A stretch of DNA of 64,000 nt from Adiantum capillus-veneris. Lineage: Eukaryota; Streptophyta; Polypodiopsida; Polypodiales; Pteridaceae. The position numbers and the translations under genes were made by a program. Within the stretch, counting starts at the first letter, position 1; every line of letters begins with the position of its first letter. The stretch lies in NCBI GenBank assembly GCA_014529385.2, contig CM043963.1:97966912-98030911 (forward strand). Reading direction: 5' to 3'. This document shows positions 23,801-34,504 of this stretch, piece after piece. A model generated the notes under the pieces. The model made no database searches and was not told the origin of the DNA. It saw nothing but the letters and a program-made list of their open reading frames with translations.

Positions 23801-25755
23801 ATGTAAAATTCTTCAGCATCTACATAGGACTGGATATGTAGACGCAACTTTCCAATGATGGGTGTCACAGCCTCTGTATGGCCAGGACATGCCAAACCTG
23901 CCTCTGCTGTATACCCCATCTCTTCAGGTCTGATTCCCAACTTTGAAGCCAATTCTGGGGAAATGAAGTTGGCTTTGGCACCTGGATCAAAGAAGATAAG
24001 CACTGTTTGATCCCTAACCTTTCCCCATGCTCTGCAAAGCTCACTTGCATCTGAATTTGGCTTGTCGCCCACCATATCTGGCACTAGACCAGCCATGGGC
24101 TTCTTTCCTTTCTTGTCTTCCTTGTCTTCAGAATCAGCTGGCCTTTTCTTTGTAGGACAGTTGTAAGCGATGTGGCCAGGCTGCTCACATATAAAACATT
24201 TGTTCTCTGTCCTCAGGACCTTCTTTTGCTCTTCTGACTTGCGAGGAAAACGTCTTTTCCATTTCTTTGCTGGTCCTTTTTCTGATTCAGCCGTAGCTTT
24301 GTCTTTCCCTGTGTTGGCTGACTCCTGAGTCCCTTTAGGAGCCTCATTGGGAACGTGCTTCTTGGCTGAATTTTTCTTGCCTGATCCTGCCTTGACGCCA
24401 GTGTTAAATTCACAATCTTCTCCCTTGAGCAAACCATTGCCAGTGTTTGCTACCTCGATGAGCTGCGTCAAAGTAGTGACTTTTGTCTTTGTGCAGTATT
24501 TTCTCAATCCTTTGGGTAGGCCACAACAGTATTTTTCAATCTGTTCTGTCAATGGCACAAACCTATAGGAAGTTACTGGAAGTAGAGCTTTCCAAAACTT
24601 CCGATTGTAATCATCCAGATTTCTGCAAGTGGCAGCATTAAGCTGGTGCCATTCTGTCATGACATCTGCTTCGAAATCATCAGATAACCATGCTGCTGCA
24701 AAAATCTGCTTGAAGTAAATCCATGTGGACGGAGCTTGCCCTTGAAGCAATAAAGTTGTCCACCATTGTCCCGCATTCCCTGTCAAGAAAGTGGCTGCCT
24801 TGCGGACCTTTGAAGCCTCTGTAAAGTTTCCCCCTGCATAGGCCTTGTCAAACTGCTGGAGGAATGAAAGAGCCTTCTTCCTGTCATCAAACCCTGTAAA
24901 GGTCGTGAATGACACTCCTTTGCCACCTTCTTTGTACGGAGTTGGCCTCTCCAGCGGCGTTAAATTGTCATATGGAAGTGACTGAAACATGGGAACACTA
25001 ATAGGGTTCATCTGTGTTCCTTGGCCGCTATTAACTTGACCTGGAAATGCCATATTTGGCTGCTGATTTGTAATTCCAGCCATGCCAAAATTTGCTTGTG
25101 GCATCCCAAATTGTCCCTGAGTGCTTTGAAACCCTGGTTGCATACCCATGACACTGTACATGGGGTTAGGCATCATCGTTTGAGCACCCCCAAACACTGT
25201 TCCTGGCGTATAAAACTGATTTCCAGGTGCATGACCAGCCATGCTTTGGAATACGGATCCACCTCCAAAATAGCCAGGGTGTACTGAAGGTGGTGGGAAG
25301 ACCTGTTGCATAGCCTGTAAGTTGCTTCCCTGCCCATTAGAACCAGCTATAGGCTGCTGAAAGGTGGCGGACTGAATTGGTACAGCTTGAAAAACTGGCA
25401 TCTCAGCCACCTGTTCTTGCACCTTAGGCATACGTTGTGGAGACTGCATGTTCTCCGTCAAGTGTACAGGTGTTTCCATTGACTGTGCGGTATGAATCAC
25501 CTGTGTTCGAGCCTTAACAGGCTTTTGAATATGATCCAGTGACCCAACTTGCTGAGACGGAACAGGAGGTTGCAGAAAGGCTAAAAACCTTGGGTTCTGC
25601 ATTACTTGTGTGAACATAGCCACAGCAGTAGCCAACTGGGTCCTGAATATATCATCATCAGTCTGTGGTGGTCTTGAGGACTCACCCACTTCATGTGTCT
25701 GTTGACCCTGTGAAGAGGAAACCTCTTCAGTCACATCATCTGGTCTGTCAGCCAT
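20872..25755 (-). CDS. Gag-Pol polyprotein of the young Ty3/gypsy element
   Basis: One uninterrupted frame of 1627 codons from the ATG at 25755 (MADRPDD...); the frame is open slightly further upstream but without an ATG. Parts in order, counted from that start: a Gln/Pro/Met-rich N-terminal third; Gag core (FTGFDDRKKALSFLQQFD) near residue 290; CCHC knuckle CFICEQPGHIAYNC near 520; protease around FFDPGAKANFIS near 590; reverse transcriptase about 800-980 ([31 protein letters not shown]); RNase H from about 1075 (QCDACGSSIGAVLMQ); integrase from about 1195 (PPYAGHRG, CLICQKVKF, MDFIFDLP); and a C-terminal chromodomain (ILVPEQILAHKERK, YLVKFRNYPPMDAKW). Gag and Pol share one frame, which is common in chromoviruses. 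It looks whole. Confidence 0.95.
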   Translation of the reverse strand: MADRPDDVTEEVSSSQGQQTHEVGESSRPPQTDDDIFRTQLATAVAMFTQVMQNPRFLAFLQPPVPSQQVGSLDHIQKPVKARTQVIHTAQSMETPVHLTENMQSPQRMPKVQEQVAEMPVFQAVPIQSATFQQPIAGSNGQGSNLQAMQQVFPPPSVHPGYFGGGSVFQSMAGHAPGNQFYTPGTVFGGAQTMMPNPMYSVMGMQPGFQSTQGQFGMPQANFGMAGITNQQPNMAFPGQVNSGQGTQMNPISVPMFQSLPYDNLTPLERPTPYKEGGKGVSFTTFTGFDDRKKALSFLQQFDKAYAGGNFTEASKVRKAATFLTGNAGQWWTTLLLQGQAPSTWIYFKQIFAAAWLSDDFEADVMTEWHQLNAATCRNLDDYNRKFWKALLPVTSYRFVPLTEQIEKYCCGLPKGLRKYCTKTKVTTLTQLIEVANTGNGLLKGEDCEFNTGVKAGSGKKNSAKKHVPNEAPKGTQESANTGKDKATAESEKGPAKKWKRRFPRKSEEQKKVLRTENKCFICEQPGHIAYNCPTKKRPADSEDKEDKKGKKPMAGLVPDMVGDKPNSDASELCRAWGKVRDQTVLIFFDPGAKANFISPELASKLGIRPEEMGYTAEAGLACPGHTEAVTPIIGKLRLHIQSYVDAEEFYIMPLDGCDVLLGIPWLFRVQGIMDAYNKKITVQSRGKTHILDVKLKGESIPTVSASAITSVMKKHLSAYLVFAREVSDCDESNLSVLDKERSMFLQQYSDCFSDSLPSQLPPERPEDHAIDLVPGNSPPNKPPYRVSAAQQKEIMGQVQELLEKGLIQPSSSPFCSPVLLVQKKDGSWRMCIDYRALNKNTIKNRFPIPRIDDIMDKLEGAAMFSRIDLKSGYHQIRIRSEDVHKTAFRTTFGLYEFLVMPFGLTNAPATFNRMMDRIFRPHQQFVGTLFDDMIVYSKNEEEHRHHLAIVFKELRSHRLLINAKKSEFFLEEIHFLGHIVSKDGVRMDPAKVEAIKSWPNLKTVHDVRSFLGLCSYYRRFIRNFAEIASPLHALQKKAVTFRWTQKEISAFNLLKEKMTSDPVIVLPDLRKSFVVQCDACGSSIGAVLMQDGRVVAYESRILQGPEMTMQVYEKELLAVIHALLSWKHYLLGADFVVQTDHQTLRYFLTQTKLSEKHMRWANILSMFHFQIVHVEGKKNVVADALSRKPLRRKVMEESHVPPYAGHRGIDATVKAVETFFYWPTLRRDVDAFVRECLICQKVKFDRQKAPGLLQPLPIPDKPWESIAMDFIFDLPRTQTGNDGIWTIICRFSKQAHFIPVRKKIKPDQMARLFMSNIFKYHGMPQSIISDRDPRMTSLFWKGLFENMGTTLKFSSSFHPQTDGQSEEANSTVLDLLKCYVSEHKGKWEQYLPLVEYAYNNTVHSSTGKAPFEIVEGGKKVPPILHTKDKIFEADKYVQDMDEMYKKVKVALERTQAKQKKAADRHRREVVYSLGDWVLLRFEKARLKKMKGKERLFPKLSMRYYGPFQVCDIISDVAYRLKLPDSWKIHNAFHVSLLRPYVGDVPEAIPAEDQPEVEELDEILVPEQILAHKERKVKGKVARRYLVKFRNYPPMDAKWMEEGELAESPTVLSLYLEAFDLQPTLTP

Positions 25756-25847
25756 AATTACAATTCCCTGTGTCTGGTCTATGATCCCCTGTGTCTTCAA
25801 GCCCAAAACTGACCAAGGCTCACTTCTATGGGAAAAAGTGATTTAAT

Positions 25848-25863
25848 CCCGTCGATGGAACCA
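25848..25863 (-). other. Primer-binding site of the young element
   Basis: On the minus strand the bases directly after the 5' LTR read TGGTTCCATCGACGGG, i.e. complementary to a tRNA 3' end of the form CGATGGAACCA. It is not the initiator Met type; the tRNA is not assigned. Confidence 0.7.
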
Positions 25864-27339
25864 TGTAACCGGCCTGTTCAATCCAAAAAGGGCGGTAGAC
25901 TCTACTTTAAACCTTGATTTAGCTTTCACCCATTATTAGTCGTCTATTTTACCTGTACTTTCAAGACACAACAAAGGGGAGAGGGATACAGGCTGCTAGA
26001 TTGCACCTGTATGAGTAGACGGACACCAGATTGGCCCCTAACTTAGGCGCCCCTTTCGGTATTTCTTTATTGTTCAAAAGAGGGAATAAACGCTGTGGTT
26101 CCTACAAGCTGCCCCGCACAAACTCGGCTGAATTTCCACTGTTCCAGCCCGATTTCGGCAGCATAACTGTACTAGAACCCTTCACAGTCAGTATTCCCAC
26201 GCATTGAATGACTTTCCCGACGCATACGGGCACTTTGCAAAACCTGGCGAGAATCTGCAGCACGCTGAATTCTCTGTTTTCAGCCCTGAAAATGCGCCAG
26301 ATCGCCTGTACAGCGGTCCCCTTGCGTCCCCGAACCTCCTGGGGGTATTAGGGTCCGTTTAGGGCCAAAACCCTAAACCTGCAAAAATACACAGCAGGCT
26401 GTAATTCACTGTTTCGGGCTCCGTTCCGCGTGCCGGTCGCATCCCTAGCAAGTCCTCGAGCTCCCGCACCTGTAGGGCTACTTGCCCTTTGAATCGGATG
26501 AGATTTCTGGCGTGAAACCTCTCCGAATTCACCTGTACCTGCGGGGGGATTAGCCGCTAGCTAATCCAGTACCTGTGCAAGAGGCTCTTGCCTCGGCAAT
26601 CGCGCATGAACCCACACAACTGTACATTGGTCAAATGAAGAGCCCACTAGAGGGGCATAACATACTGCCAAAGGGGAGAGAGAGGGCAGTGCGTAGCGTG
26701 CAGGGCATCACTCCTGGCACCGCACTGTGCATAAGAGGGAAAGCAAGCACTCCATAGCTCTTAACCTGTGACAAAATCTGAAAATGAGGCTCTCTCCTCT
26801 TCAAATTCAGCGCCACTTCTTGTTGCATAAGGCAAGTGCACCAGAAGGTGCCACTTGGCACTTTTACAAGCATTTTCCCGTTTCGGGGTTGCCGCCTAAA
26901 AATATCCCAACCGGTTGCCCAGTTGACTTCACGGCGGAGTAAGAAAATGTTCCCTTTGTCATTCCGGAGGTAATGACGCCAACACATTTTCAGGTCCCAA
27001 AATAGCAGTTCCCTAAATTTTAGGAGATGCTGCCATTGTATCTTTCTAGGTCATCCGACCCTCTTTGTACACTGCGGCCACATCCAAAACTGAAATGTAG
27101 CCTCTGTAGCAAAGGATTCCACTTTGGCTAGTCAATGACCCCACTTGGCTAACCATACTCCTTGTCCAACCTTAGTGCTCTCTTGCCCTCAGGCCTGGAC
27201 TCCCTCTGGACAGTTCCACACTAGCTATGCAATGCAGGGCAGTTAGATTTCCCGAGGGGTGTTTCCAAAAAGTGAAAGTAAATAGATAATAAGAAAGAAA
27301 TCAACAAAAAGGATAGATAGTAGTCACACGCTGGTGACA
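25864..27339 (-). repeat. 5' LTR of the young element
   Basis: 1476 bp, apparently identical to 18823-20298. It includes a short telomere-like AACCCTAAACC stretch. Confidence 0.97.
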
Positions 27340-27345
27340 CTAGAC

Positions 27346-27929
27346 ACTCTATTAAAAGTTTCCTTTTGGCACTAGAGCAAAAGTAGTGTCAAGTTTTTAG
27401 TGTTTGAGCAATTATTATGGCACAAAAGAGAGCACATATAAGTGGAGTCCATGACCACGAGGGTTGCCTAAGAAGCAAACAAAACGAGGCTACATTTTGG
27501 TTGAGGATGTTTCAAACGACTTGCAAGGCAAGCAATAGGCAGATCGTTACCTGAAGTCTTAGTTAACGCAATGCACTGCAGAAATGGAGGGACATGAGAT
27601 AGAGTCCACTATCCTTCAACAGCAGGTGACAGAGTTCTCTCTCCCATCCAGAAGTCCAAAAGATTCTTTATACCCTTGAGAAAGGGATCGAGAGAAATCC
27701 CGCAAAATGCAAAGTCGCAAGAACCAAAGAAAGATACTTTAATTGGAACCTCCCGCATGCAGGAGAGACAAAAGAAACCTCCCGCATGCAAAATGCAAAG
27801 TCGCAAGAACCAAAGAAAGATACTTTAATTGGAACCTCCCGCATGCAGGAGACAGAAGAAACCTCCAAAACGTCATGTGCAGTTTAATCCAAAGGTTCAA
27901 GAGCAGGATCCTCCTGACTCTCCTCAATT
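27346..27929 (+). other. Leader of X, resumed after the young insertion
   Basis: Continues the X leader from 18822 and leads into gag. It contains an 86-bp tandem duplication (27702-27868). No gene was recognised. Confidence 0.6.
27702..27868 (+). repeat. 86-bp tandem duplication
   Basis: Copies start at 27702 and 27788, each beginning GCAAAATGCAAAGTCGC and containing GGAACCTCCCGCATGCAGG. The second copy is slightly shorter at its end. Confidence 0.9.
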
Positions 27930-29807
27930 TTCTTTCATGAAGAATCTGGCTGACATAGTCGCTCCAGAGGACATGTTCCTTGACGATCCGCCGTAGTAGG
28001 AAGTACAGTCAAGGGAAAGGACTCCTATCCACAAGGAGTCTAAGAATAGAAAGAAGGAGCATCATAAGAAGAAGCACCACAAACAGAAAACAATCAAGTC
28101 ACGTGACAAAGATGTAAAATTTGACACCTACAACGGATAGCGTAATAATGACAAAGCTTTGGCTTTCATCCGCCAATTTGAAGTTGCATTTGGAGAAGGG
28201 AACTTTAAGGAAAGGTCTAAGCTTCGCCATGTCAGTATGTACCTAAAAGGCACCGCCAGCAGTTGGTGGCTGACCCTAATCCTAGAAAAACACAAGCCCC
28301 AAGATTAGACTACTTTCAAGAAGTTCTATGCACAATTCCTTCCTCCAGACTATGAGGAAGAAGTAAAGAAAGAATGGGATCGACTCTTACACTCAGAGAA
28401 CAAAACTGTTGCACGTTATGTGGATAGGTTTTGAGACGTTCTCTTGAAAGTCACCCCATTCAAGAAGATTGAAGATTCGGAGAAGATGCGCAAGTTTGAA
28501 GCACGATTGCATGAAGCCTTGCAAAAGGCTATGAAGCTTTATCCTCAAGAACTTGTAGATACTTATGGAATCAGCTCGCATAGTTGATGGTATACATGAC
28601 AAGGGTACTCCCAAGAAGATGGAGCAAAGCACCTATCATACCAAGCAAAAGGCTCTCCATGAACAACCTACTTCTACTTCTTCTCAAAAGAAGAAAAGAA
28701 CCGCCTCCGATGCAGAAGCAAAGCCAATTGAGCCCAAGAAAGGGAAATACCTCTCTCTTGCTGAATTGAGACCCTACATCAACGAAGGCAGATGCTTCAA
28801 GTGTCAACAAATTGGACATACGAAGGGTGATTGCCCTACCAAAACCCCGCAACCACCTTCTTCCAATGCAGTCCGAGATGTACAAGGGAATACAACCAAG
28901 GATGGAAAAGAAAGAGCTCTTCTCAAAGCATGGGGTAGCATCAACAACCAACGGGCTCTTATTTTGCTCGATCCCAGCAATACAGACAATTTCATCTCTA
29001 CAAAGCTAGTTGATGATCTAAATCTACAGCCTAACCGTTTTGGAGTTTCTATTCAAGCATCCTCTGCTTTCAAAGGGCAAAACTCCAACTCTACTCCAAT
29101 TATAGGGAAGCTGAATTTAAAGGTCGGTAACTACAAAAATCAAGAGTCTTTCTTACTAGCTTCACTTGAAGCGTGTGATGTCATCTTGGGAATGCCTTGG
29201 CACTACAAGATGCATCCCATTCCTAACTATGTACAGAAAACTTTATCCTTTGATCATAAAGGAAAGCAATATATTTTACTTGCGGATGCAGGTGATTGGC
29301 GTATCCCCATCGCCAATCACATTGCAATCAAGAAAGTAATGAAAAAGTGTGTTTCAGCGTATTTAATTTTTGTAAGAAAGAGAGATATGTTTGCTTCACA
29401 ACTTTCTTCCTCTTTAGAGCAAAAAAGGATTAAGTTACTGGTAAGTTTTGAAGATTGTTTTACAGATGAACTCCCACCTTCTCGACCCGAGGATCATACA
29501 ATTGATTTGATCCCAAGAAGTTCTCCTCCAAATCAGCCCTTTTATACAATCGGTTTAATGCAGCAAGAGGAGATCCTCAAGCAGGTTAAGGAACTTTTGG
29601 AGAAGGGCTTAATAAGACCTAGTATTTCTCCATATTGTTCACCTATCTTGTTAGTACTAAAAAAGGATGGCACATTCCGTATGTGTATAGACTATAGATC
29701 TTTAAACAAGATCACAATCAAGAATCGATTCCCAATCCCTCAGATTGATGACATTCTTGATAAGCTACAAGGAGCAAGTGTCTTTAGTCGTATAGACTTG
29801 AAGAGCG
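27930..29807 (+). pseudogene. Gag, protease and start of RT of X
   Basis: Gag core signs (FIRQFEVAFGEGNFKERSKL) lie near 28165-28225. The frame from 28565 carries a CCHC knuckle ([14 protein letters not shown]) near 28795-28836, a protease region near 28970, the polyprotein linker ([20 protein letters not shown]) and the first reverse-transcriptase blocks ([20 protein letters not shown]). It is related to the young element at 18823-27339. Element Y is inserted right after this point, and the remainder of X pol resumes at 39654. It is broken. Confidence 0.85.
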
Positions 29808-30346
29808 TGTCACATGACACATCCAACCCTATGTGTCCGTGGACAAGCTACAGTATGACCAGGGTTCAGTTTCATCAAATCAGTCTAGAATAGGAAGTGA
29901 TCTGGCACTTTTATGAGTCTGTTCGCAGACCGTGCATGTCCAGACACTTAGATTAGAAGCATATCCTCTGGTTGCACACAGCATGATCATAAGCATTTCC
30001 ATCAGAATCCATCAAGGGAATTTTCCAGTGCATTAAACCTAATTTCCCTATTTTTGACATTTTTCACTTATTTATTAAGTGACTTTGTTGGGAACTAGGT
30101 AGGGCAATTTTGCTAGGATAATATATAAGCAAACCAAAGCTAGCACTATCTGGCAGAAGGAGGAGGAGAGCATCAGCCACTCAAGTGCAACAGGCCTCTG
30201 GAGACCCTTCTCAGCAAGACGATCCCCCCCACCAACCTTGCGTTTTTGGAGCCAAGAAGGCCAACGTTTTGCAGCACTTCCATCAGCGTTTTCAGCCTTG
30301 CATAGCCGCTTTCCAACCAGCAAATTCAGCGAGAAGCAAGGCCCTG

Positions 30347-30469
30347 TGAAAGGGCGGTGGTAATGCGTGTGCTAGTCTCCACCCAACCGTGCTATCTTAT
30401 AGCCTCCCCCTAGCGTACACACTGTCCGGCCGTGCTGGTGGCCTTGCCAATAGGACCCATGTCCTTACA
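30347..30469 (-). repeat. 3' LTR of Z
   Basis: 123 bp. On the minus strand it reads TGTAAGGACATGGGTCC...CGCCCTTTCA. It matches 34384-34504. Confidence 0.85.
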
Positions 30470-33390
30470 TTACCCTCCCCTTGGAGAATCGTTTTCGTCC
30501 TCGAAAACGAACGTAGGAAAACGTTTCTTTAAGTGCGGAGACATTCTCCCATGTAGAACCTTCTTCAGATCTATCTAGCCATTTTACCAACACTCGTCGT
30601 CTGATATGATGTCTGGTGCGAAGCTCATGAGAATCCAAAATCTTTTCGGACTCATGAGGAATGCTTGGCGGTGCGATAAGGTCAACCAACACACCTGTGT
30701 CAATGACATTATCATTCTGTCCTAGCTGTTTTCGTAAACGGCTAACATGAAAAACAGGATGAACTCGTGAGTGCTCTGGAAGAGCTAACTTATAGGCCAC
30801 TTGACCTATACGTTTGAGAATGGTAAACGGTCCACAATAACGTGGTGAAAGTTTAGCAACTTTTCCCGTCTTCAGACTTTTTGAATGCTCCGGAACTTTG
30901 AGGAAAACCTTATCTCCTTCTTCGAAAATAGCAAGACGTCGATGCTCATCTACGTACTTCTTATATCGATCTTGATCTTGCTTAACATTCTGTCGAGCAA
31001 CTCGAAGCATGTCAAAATGGTCTTGGAGAAAATCCTTCGCTTGTTGTATCTTCTCCTTAGCCAACCGCACCATAACGGGTGATCTAGGATGAAATCCATA
31101 CAAAAGCATAAATGGACTAAACCTTGTAGTCACATGCTTTGAACTATTATAAGCAAATTCCAACATAGGTAAATAGTCTTCCCAATTGGTTTGTTTCTTG
31201 CTAACGTATGCTCGTAGCATATCCTCTAGCACTTGATTAACTCTTTCTGTTTGACCATCCGTTTCTGGATGATAAGTTGTACTTAGATTAAGTTTAGTTT
31301 CCAACTTTTGGAACACAGCTCTCCAAAAGTGATTATCGAACTTTCGATCTCTATCACTAATGATACTAGCTAGAAGACCGTAGAGTTTATATATGTGCTC
31401 TACATATAGTCGTGCTAATTCCGGTGTCTTAACCGTAGTCCTAGTGGGAATGAATCGACCCATATTTGTGAGACGGTCTACAATTACCCAAATGGCATCA
31501 TGGCCACGATTTGTAGTAGGTAGTCCTACTACAAAATCCATAGAGATACTCTCCGACTTACCTTGTGGAATCTCTAAAGGATGTAAAAGGCCACCTACCT
31601 CGAGGCGCTCTGCCTTATTAACTTGGCACTGTTGACAGTTTAGTACGTACTCTTGAACATCATGATGTAAGCCCGGCCAATAAAGTGCCGTCGAACTAAG
31701 GCATACGCCTTACGAATACCTGGATGACCAGCACTTGGACTATTGTGACACTCAAATAAGATTTGGCGCCTAGTGTCTGAGTCCTTTGGCACACATACTC
31801 TACCTTTGTGGAGTAAGTAGCCATCATCAATGGAAAAATTCTTCCATCACTTAAGCTCTTCCTGAGTAGGGGTGGAGCTCTGTGTGTTGGAGTTTCTATC
31901 TGCGCGTGCAGAGACATGTTGATCTGGCTGTTCAGAGACATGTGAGTGGGAACTCTTTTTAAAACTGCACTCCACACTTTAGCATATGATTAATCTTGTG
32001 CACACTTGCCACGTAATGACTCCAAAAATCCACTCTTTAGTTCCGTGAAAGCAAGTGAATTAATAAGAGGCATCCGACTTAGTGCATCCGCTACTACATT
32101 ATATCGCCCCTTGCGATATCGTAGCTTACAATCATAATCTTGAAGGATTTCTGTCCATCTAGCTTTACGGCCCTTCAAGTCTGTTTGAGTAGTAAACCAT
32201 TTGATACTCTCATGGTTAAAAACTACTTCAAACTCGGCACCATATAAATAGTGTCGCCACTTTCGTAAAGCGTGAATTATGGCATACAGCTCTCTCTCAT
32301 AGAAAAAATTATTCTGTTGAGCTCTATCTAACTTTTTACTTTCAAAGGCTATAGGTCTTCCCTCCTGGAGAAGTACCGCACCAATGGCTTTATCACTAGC
32401 ATCAGTCTCTACCACAAACGGCTTAAGTGGGTCGACAATTGCTAGGATGGGAGCAGTGGCTATAGCTACCTTGAGCTGTTCGAAACTGCGTTTTTGGGCT
32501 TCTTCCCAAGAGAAGGTCTTACCTTTTGCTTTAAGTTGATCCGTCATAGGAACAGTGATTTTAGCATAGTCACGGATATATTGTCGATAAAATCCAGCCA
32601 TGCCTAAAAATAGTTGAAGCTCATCAACCGTGTTGGGATGTGGCCATCGAAGAATGGCAGCGACCTTGTCAGTGTCCATCTTGATGCCAGAATAAAAGAT
32701 CACATGACCAAGGTAATGTATCTCTGTTTTAAAGAAATCGCACTTGCTTTGATTAGCATACAGCGCGTGAGCTCGCAGCTGTTCAAACACTAATCGTAAG
32801 TGTTCTATGTGTTCATCTTCAGTCTTACTGTAAATGAGAATGTCATCAAGGAAAACCACAACAAATTTTTCAAGAGAGGGACGTAAGACACTATCCATGA
32901 GTGTCATAAATGTAGCTGGAGCATTGGTTAGACCAAAAGGCATAACCAAAAATTCAAAATGCCCGAATTGTGTTCTAAAGGCAGTTTTGGAGATATCTTG
33001 CAGTAGGATACGTACCTGGTGGTATCCTGAACGAAGATATAACTTTGTATAGTATCTTGCCCCGTGGAGTTGATCAAACAACTCATCCACTCGAAGCAGA
33101 GAATACTTGTTCTTGATGGTTATCACATTTAATCCGCGATAATCTACGCACATGCGCATAGTACCATCTTTCTTTTTTACCAATAGAATTGGTGATGCCC
33201 AAGGCGAAGTGCTAGGTCTAATGAAACCACGAGCGAGGTACTCAGTCAACTGACTCTCAACCTCCTTGGCTTCTTTAGCACTCATACGATAAGGTGGTTT
33301 ACTCACCGGTTTAGTGTCTGGCAAGACATCTATGCCATGTTGCACATCACGTGTAGGGGGTAAACCCGGTGGTAAATCACTTGAGAACAC
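30470..33390 (-). pseudogene. Pol relic of Z: RT, RNase H, integrase, chromodomain
   Basis: On the minus strand from right to left: reverse transcriptase (33390-32700, with [19 protein letters not shown]), RNase H (around 32400, [18 protein letters not shown], ending [11 protein letters not shown]), then integrase catalytic core (31541 leftwards, MDFVVGLPTTNRGHDAIW). The integrase C-terminal region and a chromodomain-like tail follow (HIRRRVLVKWLDRSEEGSTW). It belongs to a different chromovirus lineage from X and the young element. It is broken, though two long stretches of 466 and 358 codons remain open. Confidence 0.9.
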
Positions 33391-33664
33391 ATCACTATAC
33401 TCCGTGAGTAAGTGAGTCAGCTTTTGCCATGCAAAAGGAAACTAAACTAGAGTTACGCTAGGATGGAGAATCTTGTAATTCATGTAATGTTTGTTTTACA
33501 ACAGTTGCACGTTGCTCTGTAGAATTAAAATTGAGAGCACTTTGCTCGTTAGATTTGTTAACACTTTGTTTATCAGTAGAATTCATTGCACTTTGCTCTT
33601 GAGAATTCACAAGACTTGGAGACAAGCAATAACACAAAAAGACTTCATCTATTAAATTTGCTTT

Positions 33665-33859
33665 CTACAAAATAGAAATCTCGGCTGTACATATAAGAGG
33701 TGCAGATGGTATATTTTTCTCACCAAGCAAAAGCACATGTTTACCATTGGCCATAAAGGATAAGGAGTTAAGTTCATAACTAGTGTGCAATGTGTTTCCT
33801 AAACCATGCAGCCACTCCCGTCCTAAAACCTCGCCTTGCGGGGGAAGGCTTTTCTTCAC
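33665..33859 (-). pseudogene. Protease-end relic of Z
   Basis: The short frame carries EVLGREWLHGLGNTLHTSYE, which matches the ILGMDWL-type block after the gypsy protease. No Gag is recognisable between here and the right LTR. Confidence 0.5.
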
Positions 33860-34026
33860 TTTGAAGCTACCTCCTTGAGGAAAAAAGAATTTTTAGAGGA
33901 AAACTTGCCTTCCTCCAAGAAGTGAAAAGGAAGGGTGAAACTACTTCCTTGAAGTTTGAAGCTTTCCCTTTCCTTATAGTTTCCTTTCAACACAAGTAGA
34001 CTATCTTTCCTTGTTATACACAACAA

Positions 34027-34098
34027 GGGCCAATAGCTAGATGGTAAAGTGTTTGCCTCTTACCCTCGTGGGGTGGTTCAACCCTCCTTCATGCAAGG
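34027..34098 (+). repeat. tRNA-derived sequence (SINE head or tRNA relic) in the Z leader
   Basis: Starts GGGCCAATAGCTAGATGGTAA and has an A-box-like TAGCTAGATGG (34034-34044) and a B-box-like GGTTCAACCCT (34075-34085) at tRNA-like spacing. The cloverleaf is imperfect, so a functional tRNA is unlikely. The strand is opposite to Z. Confidence 0.45.
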
Positions 34099-34383
34099 GT
34101 TAAGCAGGCCTTCCTACGCGTGCAGCCAACGGAAGCCTTGGGAGCCTCGGTGCCGTCAAGTTGCCGGTCGAGTTTGCCTTGGTCGCCCGCCTTCGTCGTA
34201 CGCTATGGAGGGCATAGCTAGAGCTGCCGCGGTCCACGCGCTGCTCGCACAGAAAATTGTGTCTGCCTTCTTTTTGCTGCACAACGGAGACGTCGCTGTC
34301 TGCGGAATGTGGGAGGAAAGCAGGGCGTCGCACGCATATGCAAGCCGCTTTTAGCCTCCTCTCAAAAATAGCTCGAATACCAG

Positions 34384-34504
34384 TAAAAGGGCGGTGGTAA
34401 TGCGTGCTAGTCTCCACCCAACCGTGCTATCTTATAGCCTCCCCCTAGCGTACACACTGTCTGGCCATGCCGGTGGCCTTGCCCAAAGGACCCATGTCCT
34501 TACA
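34384..34504 (-). repeat. 5' LTR of Z
   Basis: 121 bp, matches 30347-30469. It is followed leftwards by the primer site TGGTATTCGAGC. Confidence 0.85.

Larger units (their letters stand above)
18817..27345 (-). mobile_element. Young, whole-looking Ty3/gypsy chromovirus in the leader of X
   Basis: LTRs of 1476 bp (18823-20298 and 25864-27339) show no difference by eye and bound a single long minus-strand gag-pol frame. CTAGAC flanks both ends (18817-18822 and 27340-27345). Primer site, polypurine tract, Gag, zinc knuckle, protease, reverse transcriptase, RNase H, integrase and chromodomain are all in place. The element looks whole and very recent. It lies about 100 bp inside X, after the X 5' LTR. 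Confidence 0.95.

Noticed and set aside
25864-27339. Segmental duplication of 1476 bp (18823-20298 and 25864-27339)
   Set aside because: The copies end in TG/CA, flank a gag-pol and carry a target duplication outside, so they are an LTR pair.
34049-34417. Frames of about 100 codons on both strands in the Z leader
   Set aside because: They overlap each other and the tRNA-like block and do not resemble Gag or any known protein.
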